Of a stretch of DNA of 64,000 nucleotides, positions 36,047-45,446 are shown in pieces. Positions within the stretch are counted from its first letter, which is position 1. Each line of letters begins with the position of its first letter. The DNA comes from Hymenobacter psychrotolerans DSM 18569 (GTDB taxonomy: Bacteria > Bacteroidota > Bacteroidia > Cytophagales > Hymenobacteraceae): the NCBI RefSeq assembly GCF_900142395.1, contig NZ_FRAS01000007.1, positions 1 to 64,000 of the forward strand. Reading direction: 5' to 3'. The notes beneath the pieces were generated by a model, which had not been told where the DNA came from, searched no databases, and worked only from the letters and a program-made list of their open reading frames with translations. Position numbers and translations under genes: made by a program.

Positions 36047-36616
36047 ATGACCACTCTTCTCAGCCTGCTGAACGAACCCCACGAACTGGTGCCCCGGCTC
36101 GAAACGCCGGATTTGCTGGTGCGTGCCCCGCAGGTATCCGACCTGCCTGACTTCACGGCGCTGGCCAACGACCCGGCCTTTTACCGCTACCTCGGCAACA
36201 AGCCTCAGACGGAAGAGGAGGTGTGGCGCCGTATGCTGGGGCAGCTGGGGCACTGGGCACTGCTGGGTTATGGGGCATGGTCGGTGGAGGAAAAGGCCAC
36301 CGGCCGGTTCATCGGTACCGTGGGCTTCTTCGATTTTCAGCGCGACCTGACGCCTTCCCTCAAAGGCACGCTGGAAGCCGGCTGGACTATTGCGCCCCAC
36401 CTGCACGGCCGCGGCTATGCCAGCCAGGCTGTTCAGGCCGCATTAAGCTGGATTGAGCCCCGCTTTCCGGCCGCGCGCCTCACCTGCATTATCGACCCCG
36501 ATAATGTGGCCTCACTGGCGGTAGCGCGCAAATTCGGCTTCCGGGAGTTTGCGCGCACCACCTACCACAACGACCCTATTGTGCTGCTGGAGCGAACCGC
36601 GGATTCATCCGGATGA
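36047..36616 (+). CDS. GNAT-family N-acetyltransferase
   Basis: 189-residue RimJ/RimL-type acetyltransferase. It begins with LETPDLLVRAPQVSDL and has the acetyl-CoA-binding motif HLHGRGYASQAVQAALSW (about 117-134) and a C-terminal NVASLAVARKFGFREF block. Such enzymes acetylate protein N-termini, polyamines or small amines; the target is unknown. A TATACTTG element (one mismatch to TAnnTTTG) ends 5 bp before the ATG, so the mRNA may be nearly leaderless. Its stop codon lies in the left arm of an outer inverted repeat. Confidence 0.85.
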   Translation: MTTLLSLLNEPHELVPRLETPDLLVRAPQVSDLPDFTALANDPAFYRYLGNKPQTEEEVWRRMLGQLGHWALLGYGAWSVEEKATGRFIGTVGFFDFQRDLTPSLKGTLEAGWTIAPHLHGRGYASQAVQAALSWIEPRFPAARLTCIIDPDNVASLAVARKFGFREFARTTYHNDPIVLLERTADSSG

Positions 36617-36787
36617 GCCGGATTTCGTAGCCCCACATACAACCGGAAAGGCTTGCGTCAGCAAGCCTTTCCGGTTGTATGTGGGGTAGAGTTTGGGCCT
36701 TGGAGGTGCCTGGGAAATGCGGCGGAAATGCGCCGGAAGTGCACCGTCAACAAAATCCGACTCATCCGAAAAATCCGAATGAATCCG
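36600..36787 (+). repeat. outer imperfect inverted repeat around the GNAT/TlpA convergent terminator
   Basis: The left arm 36600-36626 pairs with 36752-36787. CGGATTCAT matches 9 of 9 with 36779-36787, and the 16 bp at 36611-36626 match 15 of 16 with 36752-36767; a 10-11 nt stretch is extra on the right. The left arm starts in the last codons of the acetyltransferase gene and the right arm ends 6 bp before the TlpA-like gene's stop. It encloses the perfect stem at 36631-36686. Confidence 0.65.
36631..36686 (+). terminator. 26-bp perfect bidirectional terminator stem
   Basis: 26 bp perfectly paired (36631-36656 with 36661-36686) around a 4-nt loop, between the convergent acetyltransferase and TlpA-like genes. 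No U-tract, but the stem is very stable. Confidence 0.8.
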
Positions 36788-36792
36788 TGGTC

Positions 36793-38124
36793 CTATTCGG
36801 CCAGCAGCTGGTTGATGGTCTTGTTGAATTCGGCCACTTCCTGCTCGTAGTATTTGCCGGTGCCGGGGCCCGAGAAGCCGGTGTGAATCTTGCGCACCTC
36901 GCCTTTCTTATCCAGGAAGATGGTGGTGGGGAAGGCCAGCACCTTCTGAATCTGGGGCAACGACTGGCTGGCCGCGTCCTTGTTGGCTTCGCCGGCAATG
37001 GCCAAGTCGTAGCCCACATTCAGGCGCTCCTTCATCTTCAGCATCTTCTGGGCCGCCACTTTCTGGTCGGTAGTCCGCTCGTAACCCAGCCCGATGATTT
37101 CGACGCCGCGCTGCTTGTTCTTCTCGTACCAGGGCGCCAGGAAGTTGGTTTCGTCCATGCAGTTGGGGCACCACGAGCCCAGAATCTGCACTACCACCAC
37201 TTTGCCCTTGTACTTGGGGTCGGTGGGGGAGATGCTGCCGCCTTCGTAGATGCTCGGAAATTTGAAGTCGAGGCGCTTCTGGCCGGGCTTCATGCCGGTC
37301 AGGGCGTTGGCGTCGGGCAGCTTGGCGTTGGGGTCCAGCACGGCGGTCCAGGTTTCGTGGCCGGCTTTGCCGCTGTAGAAGTGGCCGCTGATGTTGTTGA
37401 TGTCGCCGGGCTTCGCCAGCTTGCCATCGAACAGAAAACCGTGGCTGCCATCGAAGGTGGAAAGCATAATGTGCTCCCCATCGGCCTTGGAAACCAGATT
37501 GCCGGCCAGATACCGGTAGTCGCCGGTAGAGGTCAGGAATGTGCCCGTGAGCCGCTTGGGGTTCACCGAGTCCTGCGTGATGATGCCTACGGCCGGCGTA
37601 GTGCCGCCATCAGCGCCCGTAAACACAGTGCGGAACGTAGCGCCTTTCTGCAGGTCGCCGAAAACGGAAGGCGTTTTTGCGTCGCCGGCAAACAGTTCCT
37701 GCTCGCCCTTCTGCGCCGCAAATGCCACGCGGTACGGTTCCGGGGCATCATACTTCACCCAGGTGCCCGTGAGCTTGTCGGCGCCATCAGCGCGCACCAC
37801 CAAGGCGGCATCAAACACGCCCAGCCGGATGGTAGTGGAGTCGCCGGCCGAGCTGATTTCGTCGAGCTTGAGGCGCTCATCGCCGTTGCGCAGCGTCACG
37901 GTGGGCTTGCCGCCGTCCTGGGCTACATCAAACAGAAACGGAATTTCCTGGCCCTGGGCCGACAGCACACCGCGCCAGGTGCCGGCCGTGAGCGGCGAAG
38001 CGCCGGCCGTATCGGCAGCAGCACCTTGGTTTTCAGAAGTAGAGGAATTGGACTGGCAGGCAGCCGCGGCCAGCGCGAGTCCGGCCCCGGCTATGGCCTT
38101 ACGAAAGGAGAAGGCAACGGGCAT
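36793..38124 (-). CDS. TlpA-like thiol-disulfide oxidoreductase lipoprotein
   Basis: 443-residue lipoprotein (lipobox A-A-A-C near residue 23). Residues 45-280 form a beta-rich domain of unknown role resembling those of Bacteroidota TlpA proteins. The C-terminal third is a thioredoxin-like TlpA domain with the redox motif W-C-P-N-C near residue 318, cis-Pro region FPTTIF, and GEVRKIHTGFSGPGTG. It probably acts in the periplasm as a thiol reductase. A TACTTTTT element (one mismatch) lies 5 bp upstream of the ATG with a TTG 22 bp further up. Confidence 0.85.
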   Translation of the reverse strand: MPVAFSFRKAIAGAGLALAAAACQSNSSTSENQGAAADTAGASPLTAGTWRGVLSAQGQEIPFLFDVAQDGGKPTVTLRNGDERLKLDEISSAGDSTTIRLGVFDAALVVRADGADKLTGTWVKYDAPEPYRVAFAAQKGEQELFAGDAKTPSVFGDLQKGATFRTVFTGADGGTTPAVGIITQDSVNPKRLTGTFLTSTGDYRYLAGNLVSKADGEHIMLSTFDGSHGFLFDGKLAKPGDINNISGHFYSGKAGHETWTAVLDPNAKLPDANALTGMKPGQKRLDFKFPSIYEGGSISPTDPKYKGKVVVVQILGSWCPNCMDETNFLAPWYEKNKQRGVEIIGLGYERTTDQKVAAQKMLKMKERLNVGYDLAIAGEANKDAASQSLPQIQKVLAFPTTIFLDKKGEVRKIHTGFSGPGTGKYYEQEVAEFNKTINQLLAE

Positions 38125-38204
38125 AGATGAAAAAGTAAAGTTGATTCGGGGCTAAACTACAACCGGAGGCAGTTAGTTTGAAGAGTATGGGCCGCGAGCA
38201 GCGC

Positions 38205-38240
38205 TACGCCAGCCTAGCTGAGCTGTAGCTGGCTGGCGTA
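38205..38240 (+). repeat. hairpin in the divergent TlpA-aconitase gap
   Basis: TACGCCAGCC at 38205-38214 and GGCTGGCGTA at 38231-38240 are a perfect 10-bp inverted repeat around a 16-nt loop that itself has AGCT words. It lies 58 bp before the -33 of the aconitase promoter. It could be an operator or part of an upstream RNA structure. Confidence 0.45.
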
Positions 38241-38297
38241 CTTGTTCGTAGAATGATTCTAAATCCTGAGTCGCAGCACGCTCAACGCCCGTAAAAT

Positions 38298-38329
38298 TTG
38301 GGTCGCGCCCGACCCGACACCTATATTTG
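38298..38329 (+). promoter_or_regulatory. aconitase gene promoter
   Basis: TTG at 38298-38300, a 21-bp spacer and TATATTTG at 38322-38329 match the Bacteroidota consensus. The leader to the ATG at 38380 is about 45 bp. Confidence 0.75.
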
Positions 38330-38379
38330 CGTACCTGTCTTTGATAGGCATGTACTCTCCACTTTTTCCCTTTCGCATT

Positions 38380-40674
38380 ATGGCGTTTGACTTAGAAATG
38401 ATCAAGGCCGTGTACGCTGGCATGGGCTCTCGCATTGAAGCCGCCCGTACCGCCGTTGGCCGTCCGCTTACCCTGACTGAAAAAATCCTGTACGCTCACC
38501 TGTACGGCGGCACTGTTTCGCAGGCGTATGAGCGGGGCGTTTCCTACGTCGATTTCGCCCCGGACCGCGTGGCCATGCAGGATGCTACCGCCCAGATGGC
38601 GCTGCTCCAGTTCATGCAGGCCGGCAAGCCTCAGGTCGCCGTGCCCAGCACCGTACACTGCGACCACCTGATTCAGGCCAAAGAAGGCGCTACCGAAGAT
38701 TTGGCCATTGCCAACTCCGAAAACAAGGAAGTATATGACTTCCTGGCTTCGGTTTCCAATAAGTACGGCATCGGCTTCTGGAAGCCCGGCGCCGGTATCA
38801 TTCACCAGGTAGTGCTCGAAAACTACGCCTTCCCCGGCGGCATGATGATCGGCACGGACTCGCACACGCCAAACGCGGGTGGCCTGGGCATGATTGCCAT
38901 TGGTGTTGGCGGCGCCGATGCCGTGGACGTAATGGCCGGCATGGCCTGGGAACTGAAGTTCCCGAAAGTAATCGGCGTGAAGCTGACCGGCAAAATGAAC
39001 GGCTGGACTTCGGCCAAAGACGTGATTCTGAAAGTAGCCGGCATCCTGACCGTAAAAGGCGGTACCGGTGCCATTGTAGAATACTTCGGTGAAGGCGCCA
39101 ACAGCCTCTCGGCTACCGGCAAAGGCACCATCTGCAACATGGGCGCTGAAATCGGGGCTACCACTTCGGTGTTCAGCTACGACGAGAAGATGGGCGACTA
39201 CCTGCGCTCCACCGAGCGCGCCGACATTGCCGAGCTGGCTAACGGCGTTGCCGAGCACCTGCGCGCCGACGACGAGGTATACGCCAACCCGGCTGCCTTC
39301 TACGACCAGCTCATCGAAATCAACCTCTCCGAGCTGGAGCCTTACGTGAACGGTCCATTCACGCCGGACGCTGCCTGGCCGATTTCGCAGTTTGCGGCAG
39401 CCGTAAAAGAGCACGGCTGGCCCGAGAAGCTGGAAGTAGGCCTCATCGGCTCCTGCACCAACTCTTCCTACGAAGACATCACCCGTGCCGCTTCCGTTGC
39501 GAAACAGGCCGTGGACAAAGGCATGACAGTAAACGCTGAATTCACGGTGACGCCCGGCTCGGAGCTGGTACGCTACACCGTGGAGCGCGACGGTTTGCTG
39601 GACACCTTCGCTCAGATGGGCGGCGTGGTGCTGGCTAACGCCTGCGGTCCGTGCATCGGGCAGTGGGCCCGCCACACCGACGACCCCAAGCGCCGGAACT
39701 CCATCATCACCTCGTTCAACCGCAACTTCGCCAAGCGCAACGACGGCAACCCGAACACGCACGCCTTCGTGGCTTCGCCCGAAATCGTGACGGCCTTCGC
39801 CATTGCCGGCGACCTGACCTTCAACCCCCTGGTTGATACGCTGACCACCAAAGACGGCCAGCAGGTGCGCTTCGACGAGCCCCAGGGCATTGAGCTGCCG
39901 CCGGCTGGTTTCGCCGTAGAGGATGCCGGTTTCCAGGCTCCCGCCGCCGATGGCTCCGGTGTGCAGGTGCTGGTAGCGCCTACTTCCGACCGTCTGCAGC
40001 TGCTGGAGCCCTTCAAGGCGTGGGAAGGCACCGACCTGAAAGGGTTGCGTCTGCTCATCAAAGCGCAGGGCAAGTGCACCACCGACCATATTTCGATGGC
40101 CGGCCCGTGGCTGAAATATCGTGGCCACCTCGACAACATCTCCAACAACATGCTCATCGGGGCCATCAACGCTTTCAATGGCGAGGCTAACGCCGTGAAG
40201 GACGGCCTGACGCAGGGCACGCCCTACTCGTCGGTGCCTTCAGTGGCCCGCAACTACAAGGCTCAGGGCATCGGGTCGATTGTAGTAGGCGACGAAAACT
40301 ACGGTGAAGGCAGCTCGCGTGAGCATGCCGCCATGGAGCCCCGCCACCTGGGCGTGCGCGCTATTCTGGTGAAGAGCTTTGCTCGTATCCACGAAACCAA
40401 CCTCAAGAAGCAGGGCATGCTGGCCCTGACCTTCGCCAACAAGGCCGACTACGACCTGGTGGAAGAGGACGACACGTTCGACATCCTCGGCCTGACGGAG
40501 TTTGCCCCCGGCAAGCCCCTGCAGATCCGTCTGCACCACGCCGACGGCGACACCGACCTCATCACGGTGAACCACACCTACAATGAAGGCCAGATTGAGT
40601 GGTTCAAAGCCGGCTCGGCCCTGAACCTGATTCGCCTGAAAGAGGCGGGCGAGGCTCAACTGTCGCAGAAGTAA
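38380..40674 (+). CDS. aconitate hydratase
   Basis: [4Fe-4S] enzyme of the TCA cycle interconverting citrate and isocitrate. The 764-residue protein is close to the mitochondrial-type aconitases in length and plan, with ligand cysteines in [11 protein letters not shown] and [10 protein letters not shown]. The substrate-binding stretches VHCDHLI and [11 protein letters not shown] lie in domain 1-2, and the swivel domain has [20 protein letters not shown] chose the ATG at 38380; upstream in-frame codons from 38341 fall in the leader just after the promoter. Confidence 0.95.
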   Translation: MAFDLEMIKAVYAGMGSRIEAARTAVGRPLTLTEKILYAHLYGGTVSQAYERGVSYVDFAPDRVAMQDATAQMALLQFMQAGKPQVAVPSTVHCDHLIQAKEGATEDLAIANSENKEVYDFLASVSNKYGIGFWKPGAGIIHQVVLENYAFPGGMMIGTDSHTPNAGGLGMIAIGVGGADAVDVMAGMAWELKFPKVIGVKLTGKMNGWTSAKDVILKVAGILTVKGGTGAIVEYFGEGANSLSATGKGTICNMGAEIGATTSVFSYDEKMGDYLRSTERADIAELANGVAEHLRADDEVYANPAAFYDQLIEINLSELEPYVNGPFTPDAAWPISQFAAAVKEHGWPEKLEVGLIGSCTNSSYEDITRAASVAKQAVDKGMTVNAEFTVTPGSELVRYTVERDGLLDTFAQMGGVVLANACGPCIGQWARHTDDPKRRNSIITSFNRNFAKRNDGNPNTHAFVASPEIVTAFAIAGDLTFNPLVDTLTTKDGQQVRFDEPQGIELPPAGFAVEDAGFQAPAADGSGVQVLVAPTSDRLQLLEPFKAWEGTDLKGLRLLIKAQGKCTTDHISMAGPWLKYRGHLDNISNNMLIGAINAFNGEANAVKDGLTQGTPYSSVPSVARNYKAQGIGSIVVGDENYGEGSSREHAAMEPRHLGVRAILVKSFARIHETNLKKQGMLALTFANKADYDLVEEDDTFDILGLTEFAPGKPLQIRLHHADGDTDLITVNHTYNEGQIEWFKAGSALNLIRLKEAGEAQLSQK

Positions 40675-40695
40675 TTCCGGCTTCGGCTGCTAAGC

Positions 40696-40733
40696 AAAAC
40701 GGCCGCTTCCCGCTTGGGAGGCGGCCGTTTTTT
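40696..40733 (+). terminator. terminator after the aconitase gene
   Basis: AAAACGGCCGC at 40696-40706 pairs with GCGGCCGTTTT at 40721-40731, with further inner pairing of TTCCC/GGGAG and a T6 run at the 3' foot. It starts 22 bp after the stop codon. Confidence 0.88.
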
Positions 40734-40809
40734 GTGTTCGGATGCCCGCGGCCACACCAGTTAAACCCCCATCTTTGCAGCACTATTGCATCCGTGATTT
40801 AAAAAGCTG

Positions 40810-42798
40810 ATGAAGTACCTGTTACTCCCGTTTCCTATTCTGCTATTTAGTGCTGCTACTCATGCTCAAACCACTTCCGATACTGTGCGCGCATTGCCTG
40901 GCGTACTGGTAACGTACCAGGCTGAAAAGCTGACGCCCATTACGTTTCAGAACCTGAGCGGGGAAGCACTGCAGAAGCGCAGTGTGGGGCAGGAGCCGTC
41001 GTTTCTGCTGACGGAAATGACGCCGAACGTAACGGCTTATTCGGATGCTGGCTCCACGCAGGGCTACGCCTATTTCCGGCTGCGCGGCATCGACCAAACC
41101 CGCATCAACATCACGCTGGACGGCATGCCCCTGAACGAGCCCGAAGACCAGGGCGCGTACTTCTCCAACTACCCCGACCTGTTCAACTCGGTGAGCCGGG
41201 TGCAGGTGCAGCGCGGCGTGGGCACCAGCCAGAACGGGACGGCCAGCTACGGCGGCAGTGTGCAGCTGTTTTCGCCTGGGCTCCAGGATTCGGCCCGCAC
41301 CACGCTGGGCGGCGGCTATGGGTCGTTTAACAGCTTCCGGCTGTTTGGAGAGTACGCCAGCGGTGTGCGCAACGGCAAGGCGCTGTACGTGCGAGCCTCG
41401 CAACTGCATTCGGATGGCTACCGAAGCCGCTCGTCCAATACCTCGCGCTCTGTGTTTCTAAGCGGCGGGCTAATGCGGGACAAAACCAGCTGGAAGCTGA
41501 ACGTAGTCGCCGGGCAGCAGCGCAACCAACTGGCCTGGCTGGGCGTGCCCGACTCGGTGCTGCGCGAAAACCGCCGTGCCAACGTCAATGGCCCCGAAAA
41601 CGACCAGTTCACGCAGGGCCTCGTGCAGCTGCAAAACATCTGGCAGCCCAGTGCTACCTCCACCATTACCAGCAGTGTGTATGGCTCCGGGCTGCGCGGT
41701 GGCTATGATTTCGACCTGAACGCCTTCATTGGGCTGCCTTCCACGGCGGAGCTGTACCGGTATGATTTCCGCTCGGGCTGGCTGGGCGCCTACACCACCT
41801 ACGCGCGCCGCACCCAGCGCCTCACCTGGACCAGCGGCCTGCAAGCCAGCACCTACCGCCGCCGCCACCTGGGCAGCGAAAAAGCGTTGGGTGAGCTGTA
41901 CCGCAACACCGGCCGCAAGCAGGAAGCCAGTGCGTTCAGCAAGCTCGAATACCGGCTCCGGCGCTTCACGTTGTTTGCCGATGCGCAGGTGCGCACCACC
42001 ACCTTCGACTACAACGGCAGCGTGCCGTTTCCGGCTATCAACTGGCGGTTTTTCAACCCCAAAGCAGGCCTGAGCTTTGCCGCCGCCGACAACACCACAC
42101 TATACTACAGCATCGGGCGCACCAGCCGGGAACCCACCCGCAACGACCTGTTCGGGGGCAATGACGACCTGCTGGCCGACGACCAAGGCCGGCCCGCTTT
42201 GGCCAGCCAAACGCCTGAGTCGGTGGTGGACCAGGAGCTGGGAGTGCGCCACCAGGCGGGGCCGCTGCAACTGGAGCTGAATGCCTACTACATGGATTTT
42301 CAGAACGAAATTGTGCTGAACGGCAACTTCGGCCCGAATGGCTTGGCGCTGACCAACAAGGCGGAAAGCAGCCTGCGAACCGGCCTGGAAGCTTCGGTGC
42401 GCTACCAGCTCACGCCGCGCCTGCTGCTCACCAACAATTCGGCCGTTAACTACAGCCGCATCCGGGAGCAGCGCGAGGAGTTCAAACCCGTCCTGACGCC
42501 CGCCCTGATTCTCAATCAGGAAGCAGCTTGCCAGGCCGGGCCCTGGCTGCTGGCGGTGCAGGGACGCTACCAAAGCCGCTCCTTCATTGATTTCGCCAAC
42601 TCGGCGGCTGTAGGTGACTATGTGCTGCTGAATGCGCGCGTGCAATACGCCCGCCGCAACTGGCAGCTCACGCTGTTCGGCAACAACCTCACCAACGCCC
42701 GCTACTACACCAACGGCTACGTAGAGACCAACGGCACGCGCAAGCTCTTCGTGCAGGCTCCGGCCAATGTGTATGTTGATGTGCAGTACAGCTTTTAG
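40810..42798 (+). CDS. TonB-dependent outer-membrane receptor
   Basis: 662-residue receptor with a signal peptide cut near T-H-A-Q. The plug domain (about 25-155) has RLRGIDQTRINITLDGMPLN and VQVQRGVGTSQNGTASYGG, and a 22-strand type barrel ends in YVDVQYSF. No carboxypeptidase-like N-terminal extension is present, unlike SusC-type receptors. A NadR-like kinase gene follows after 9 bp, suggesting that the two act on the same imported compound, such as nicotinamide riboside or thiamine. The substrate is inferred from context only. Confidence 0.88.
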   Translation: MKYLLLPFPILLFSAATHAQTTSDTVRALPGVLVTYQAEKLTPITFQNLSGEALQKRSVGQEPSFLLTEMTPNVTAYSDAGSTQGYAYFRLRGIDQTRINITLDGMPLNEPEDQGAYFSNYPDLFNSVSRVQVQRGVGTSQNGTASYGGSVQLFSPGLQDSARTTLGGGYGSFNSFRLFGEYASGVRNGKALYVRASQLHSDGYRSRSSNTSRSVFLSGGLMRDKTSWKLNVVAGQQRNQLAWLGVPDSVLRENRRANVNGPENDQFTQGLVQLQNIWQPSATSTITSSVYGSGLRGGYDFDLNAFIGLPSTAELYRYDFRSGWLGAYTTYARRTQRLTWTSGLQASTYRRRHLGSEKALGELYRNTGRKQEASAFSKLEYRLRRFTLFADAQVRTTTFDYNGSVPFPAINWRFFNPKAGLSFAAADNTTLYYSIGRTSREPTRNDLFGGNDDLLADDQGRPALASQTPESVVDQELGVRHQAGPLQLELNAYYMDFQNEIVLNGNFGPNGLALTNKAESSLRTGLEASVRYQLTPRLLLTNNSAVNYSRIREQREEFKPVLTPALILNQEAACQAGPWLLAVQGRYQSRSFIDFANSAAVGDYVLLNARVQYARRNWQLTLFGNNLTNARYYTNGYVETNGTRKLFVQAPANVYVDVQYSF

Positions 42799-42807
42799 GC
42801 AGCAGCC

Positions 42808-43359
42808 ATGAGCCACACGCGCAAAGTAGTGCTGCTGGGAACCGAATCGACGGGCAAAACCACGCTGACGCAGCAATTAGCAGCGCATTTTGAGGCGCCC
42901 TGCGTGCTGGAAGCCGGCCGCGACCTGATAGCCCATTCCGGCAGCTTTACCCGCGCCGACCTGCTGGCCGTAGCTACCGAGCAGGCCCGCCGGATTGTGC
43001 AGGCGCTGAAAACCGCCGGGCCGCTGCTGCTGATTGATACCGACGTGCACATCACCCAGTCGTACGCCTGGTTTGCCTGGGGCGAAATGCTGGTTGTGCC
43101 CGCCGACGTGTACGCCCTGCACCGCGCCGACCTGTATCTGTACCTAACTGCTGACGTGCCCTACGTGCAGGACGGCACACGCCTTGCCGCCTCTGAGCGG
43201 CTGCGCCTCGACCTCTCGCACCGCCAGACGCTGGCTGCCGCTGGGGTGCCTTTCGTGGAGATTCGCGGTACCTGGGCCGAACGATTCCGGCAGGCAGCGC
43301 ACTTGGTGGAAGCGCTAGGGGAGGGTGCTAATACCGAAAAGCCGCACCCAGAAGAATAG
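42808..43359 (+). CDS. NadR/Ttd14-type AAA-domain kinase
   Basis: 183-residue P-loop protein. The Walker A motif is GTESTGKTTL (residues 11-20); LEAGRDLIAHSG and LLLIDTDVHITQSYAWF resemble the ribosylnicotinamide kinase domain of NadR. Residue signatures GTRLAASERLRLDL and a C-terminal FVEIRGTWAERF also fit that family. It lacks the nucleotidyltransferase half of full NadR. The start lies 9 bp after the TonB receptor gene, so they are co-transcribed; phosphorylation traps an imported vitamin in the cell in known systems. Confidence 0.8.
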   Translation: MSHTRKVVLLGTESTGKTTLTQQLAAHFEAPCVLEAGRDLIAHSGSFTRADLLAVATEQARRIVQALKTAGPLLLIDTDVHITQSYAWFAWGEMLVVPADVYALHRADLYLYLTADVPYVQDGTRLAASERLRLDLSHRQTLAAAGVPFVEIRGTWAERFRQAAHLVEALGEGANTEKPHPEE

Positions 43360-43442
43360 CTGAGCAGCCTGATATAGTGCTTGCTGGCACGGTAGTAAAG
43401 CCAAAACGGTCCGTCGGGAAGTAGCGGCGACGGTCCGAGCAT

Positions 43443-43853
43443 TTATAGCGTAGCTACCGGCTCCGCCCGGTTTTCGCGGGGTTTCTGCACGAGGTAGTAG
43501 TAGAGCAACACTAGCAACCCCGCAAAAAACGGCAATAGCGCCAGGTGTTTGCCCGTGACGTTGCCCCACACCCGTACCGTATCAAACCCGATGAACTCAC
43601 TGACCATCCAATAGGAGTTGGCAGAAATCCAGAGCACGATGGCCAGGTTGTGCGCCAGCTCGGCCTTGATGTCGCGGGTGCGCCACGTGATGATGAGCGC
43701 GATTATCAGGGTGGGCGCAATCATGCTCAGCCCCAATGGTTTCCACAGCATGCACCACCCGATATCCTTGAGCAGCCAGAACAGAATGTGCATGTTTTCC
43801 ATGCGGCGGTACGACGCCGGAATGGTGTAAAGCTGGTCGGTTGGCTGGGGCAT
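43443..43853 (-). CDS. small integral membrane protein
   Basis: 136-residue protein with four predicted membrane segments and the motif ASYRRMENMHILFWLLKD at the N-terminus. I chose the ATG at 43853 over an upstream one at 43940, since the upstream part overlaps the divergent promoter region. Similar short membrane proteins exist in Bacteroidota but I cannot name a family or a function. It converges on the kinase gene; the 84-bp gap holds only a 6-bp inverted repeat. Confidence 0.6.
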   Translation of the reverse strand: MPQPTDQLYTIPASYRRMENMHILFWLLKDIGWCMLWKPLGLSMIAPTLIIALIITWRTRDIKAELAHNLAIVLWISANSYWMVSEFIGFDTVRVWGNVTGKHLALLPFFAGLLVLLYYYLVQKPRENRAEPVATL

Positions 43854-43948
43854 GAGTGCAGGCAAATCTGCCAAATATAGAACCCAAGCGGCTTTTTTCG
43901 AAGGCCTGCGTATGTAGCCCTGTACCTCAACCGCACCCAAGTTGCCTC

Positions 43949-44647
43949 ATGCCCATCACACTCAAGAAAGTAGCTAAAGGCGCCGCCTACGTTGGGGGCA
44001 GCATAGTGGGCGCGCTGGTACTGTATGGTATAGCGGCCGTAGGACTTTCGGCGGTGCCGGTAGGCCAGCGCGGCCGCTCCGCACCCGATGCCATAGAAGC
44101 CTACATCCTGTCCAACGGCGTGCACACCGACATTGTAGTGCCTGTGCGTAGCACCCACATCGACTGGACCCAGCAAATCCGCTACGCCGATACCCCGGCC
44201 GCCGATTCCAGTATGCAGTACGTCGGCTTCGGCTGGGGCGACAAAGGCTTCTACCTCGATACGCCCACCTGGGCCGAGCTAAAGCCCAGCACCGCTTTCA
44301 AGGCTATGTTCTGGCTGGGCGAATCGGCCATCCATGCCACCTTCCACCACAAGCCCACCGAAGGGCCCGACTGCGTGCGGATTTACCTGTCGCCGGCTCA
44401 GTACGAGCAGCTGATAGACTTCATCAAAACGAGCTTCGACTACGATGCGAAGGGCCGCGTGGAGCACATCCGGGGGCACAGCTACGGGCAGTATGACGCC
44501 TTTTATGAAGCCAAGCGCACGTACAATCTCTTCTACACCTGCAACAGCTGGGCCAATGAAGCCCTGAAAGCGGCTGGCCAGCGGGCCGCCTTCTGGACGC
44601 CTTTTGACGCGGGCATCTTCTGGCACTACCGGGAGCGTAGGCAATAG
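43949..44647 (+). CDS. TIGR02117/DUF2459-type protein
   Basis: 232-residue protein with one N-terminal membrane segment (about 8-30) and a periplasmic domain. It carries the characteristic strings ILSNGVHTDIVVPV, FGWGDKGFYLDTPTWAEL and TYNLFYTCNSWANEALK. The conserved His, Cys-Asn and Trp residues suggest a cysteine-peptidase-like fold, but no activity is established for the family. I chose the ATG at 43949; a longer frame from 43856 overlaps the divergent gene's start. Confidence 0.8.
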   Translation: MPITLKKVAKGAAYVGGSIVGALVLYGIAAVGLSAVPVGQRGRSAPDAIEAYILSNGVHTDIVVPVRSTHIDWTQQIRYADTPAADSSMQYVGFGWGDKGFYLDTPTWAELKPSTAFKAMFWLGESAIHATFHHKPTEGPDCVRIYLSPAQYEQLIDFIKTSFDYDAKGRVEHIRGHSYGQYDAFYEAKRTYNLFYTCNSWANEALKAAGQRAAFWTPFDAGIFWHYRERRQ

Positions 44648-44687
44648 CGGGTTGCGCAAAAACTGCCCGGGCAAGCATCATCTGGAG

Positions 44688-44704
44688 TAGATACCCCGTA
44701 TCTA
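44688..44704 (+). promoter_or_regulatory. short palindrome before the carbonic anhydrase gene
   Basis: TAGATAC at 44688-44694 and GTATCTA at 44698-44704 form a perfect 7-bp inverted repeat with a 3-nt centre, 6 bp before the ATG at 44711. Candidate operator or RNA hairpin; no known motif matched. Confidence 0.35.
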
Positions 44705-44710
44705 GCTGCT

Positions 44711-45421
44711 ATGATAACGTACGACCAGATCTTCGAAAAAAACCGCCAGTGGGTAGCCAGCAACACGGCCAGCAACGCCAACTTCTTCGAGCAGCTCGCC
44801 GCTGATCAGAAGCCGGACTACCTCTACATCGGCTGCTCCGACTCGCGCGTGACGGCCGAGGAACTCATGGGTGTAGCGCCGGGGGAGGTCTTTGTGCATC
44901 GCAACATCGCCAACCTCGTCATCAACATCGACCTGAACGCCATGTCGGTGATTGAATACGCCGTGTTGCATTTGGGAGTGAAGCACATTGTGGTGTGCGG
45001 CCACTATGGCTGCGGAGGCGTGAAAGCCGCCATGCAGGCCAAGGACCTGGGCATCATGAACCCCTGGCTGCGTAACATTCGCGACGTATACCGCCTGCAC
45101 CACACCGAATTGGATGCCATTGCCGATACGTCAGCGCGCTACGACCGGCTGGTGGAGCTGAACGTGCAGGAGCAGTGCGTTAATGTGATTAAAACCGCCG
45201 TCGTGCAGCAGCAATACCTGAAAAACGGCTTTCCCACCGTGCACGGTTGGGTCTTCGACCTCAAAACGGGCTTGTTGAAAGACCTCAACCTGGACTTCGA
45301 GCACATTCTACACGATATCCAGGAAATCTACAACCTGAGCGACCAACCCATATTCGGGGGCGACCCGGCAACGCCCGCGGAGGAAATCGGGGGCGCAGCC
45401 AACACCGACACGCAACGCTAG
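44711..45421 (+). CDS. beta-class carbonic anhydrase
   Basis: Zinc enzyme hydrating CO2. The 236-residue protein has the zinc ligands Cys42 (in C-S-D-S-R), His98 and Cys101 (in GHYGCGGV) and the catalytic Asp44-Arg46 dyad, as in E. coli Can. The C-terminus YNLSDQPIFGG is also family-typical. Extended by about 15 residues at the C-terminus. Probably cytoplasmic; no signal peptide. Confidence 0.93.
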   Translation: MITYDQIFEKNRQWVASNTASNANFFEQLAADQKPDYLYIGCSDSRVTAEELMGVAPGEVFVHRNIANLVINIDLNAMSVIEYAVLHLGVKHIVVCGHYGCGGVKAAMQAKDLGIMNPWLRNIRDVYRLHHTELDAIADTSARYDRLVELNVQEQCVNVIKTAVVQQQYLKNGFPTVHGWVFDLKTGLLKDLNLDFEHILHDIQEIYNLSDQPIFGGDPATPAEEIGGAANTDTQR

Positions 45422-45446
45422 ACGGCATACTCATTCCACAAAAAAC

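Noticed and set aside
43359-43443. Terminator between the kinase gene and the small membrane protein gene
   Set aside because: Only a 6-bp inverted repeat (CCGTCG/CGACGG) with an 11-nt loop was found, too weak to list.
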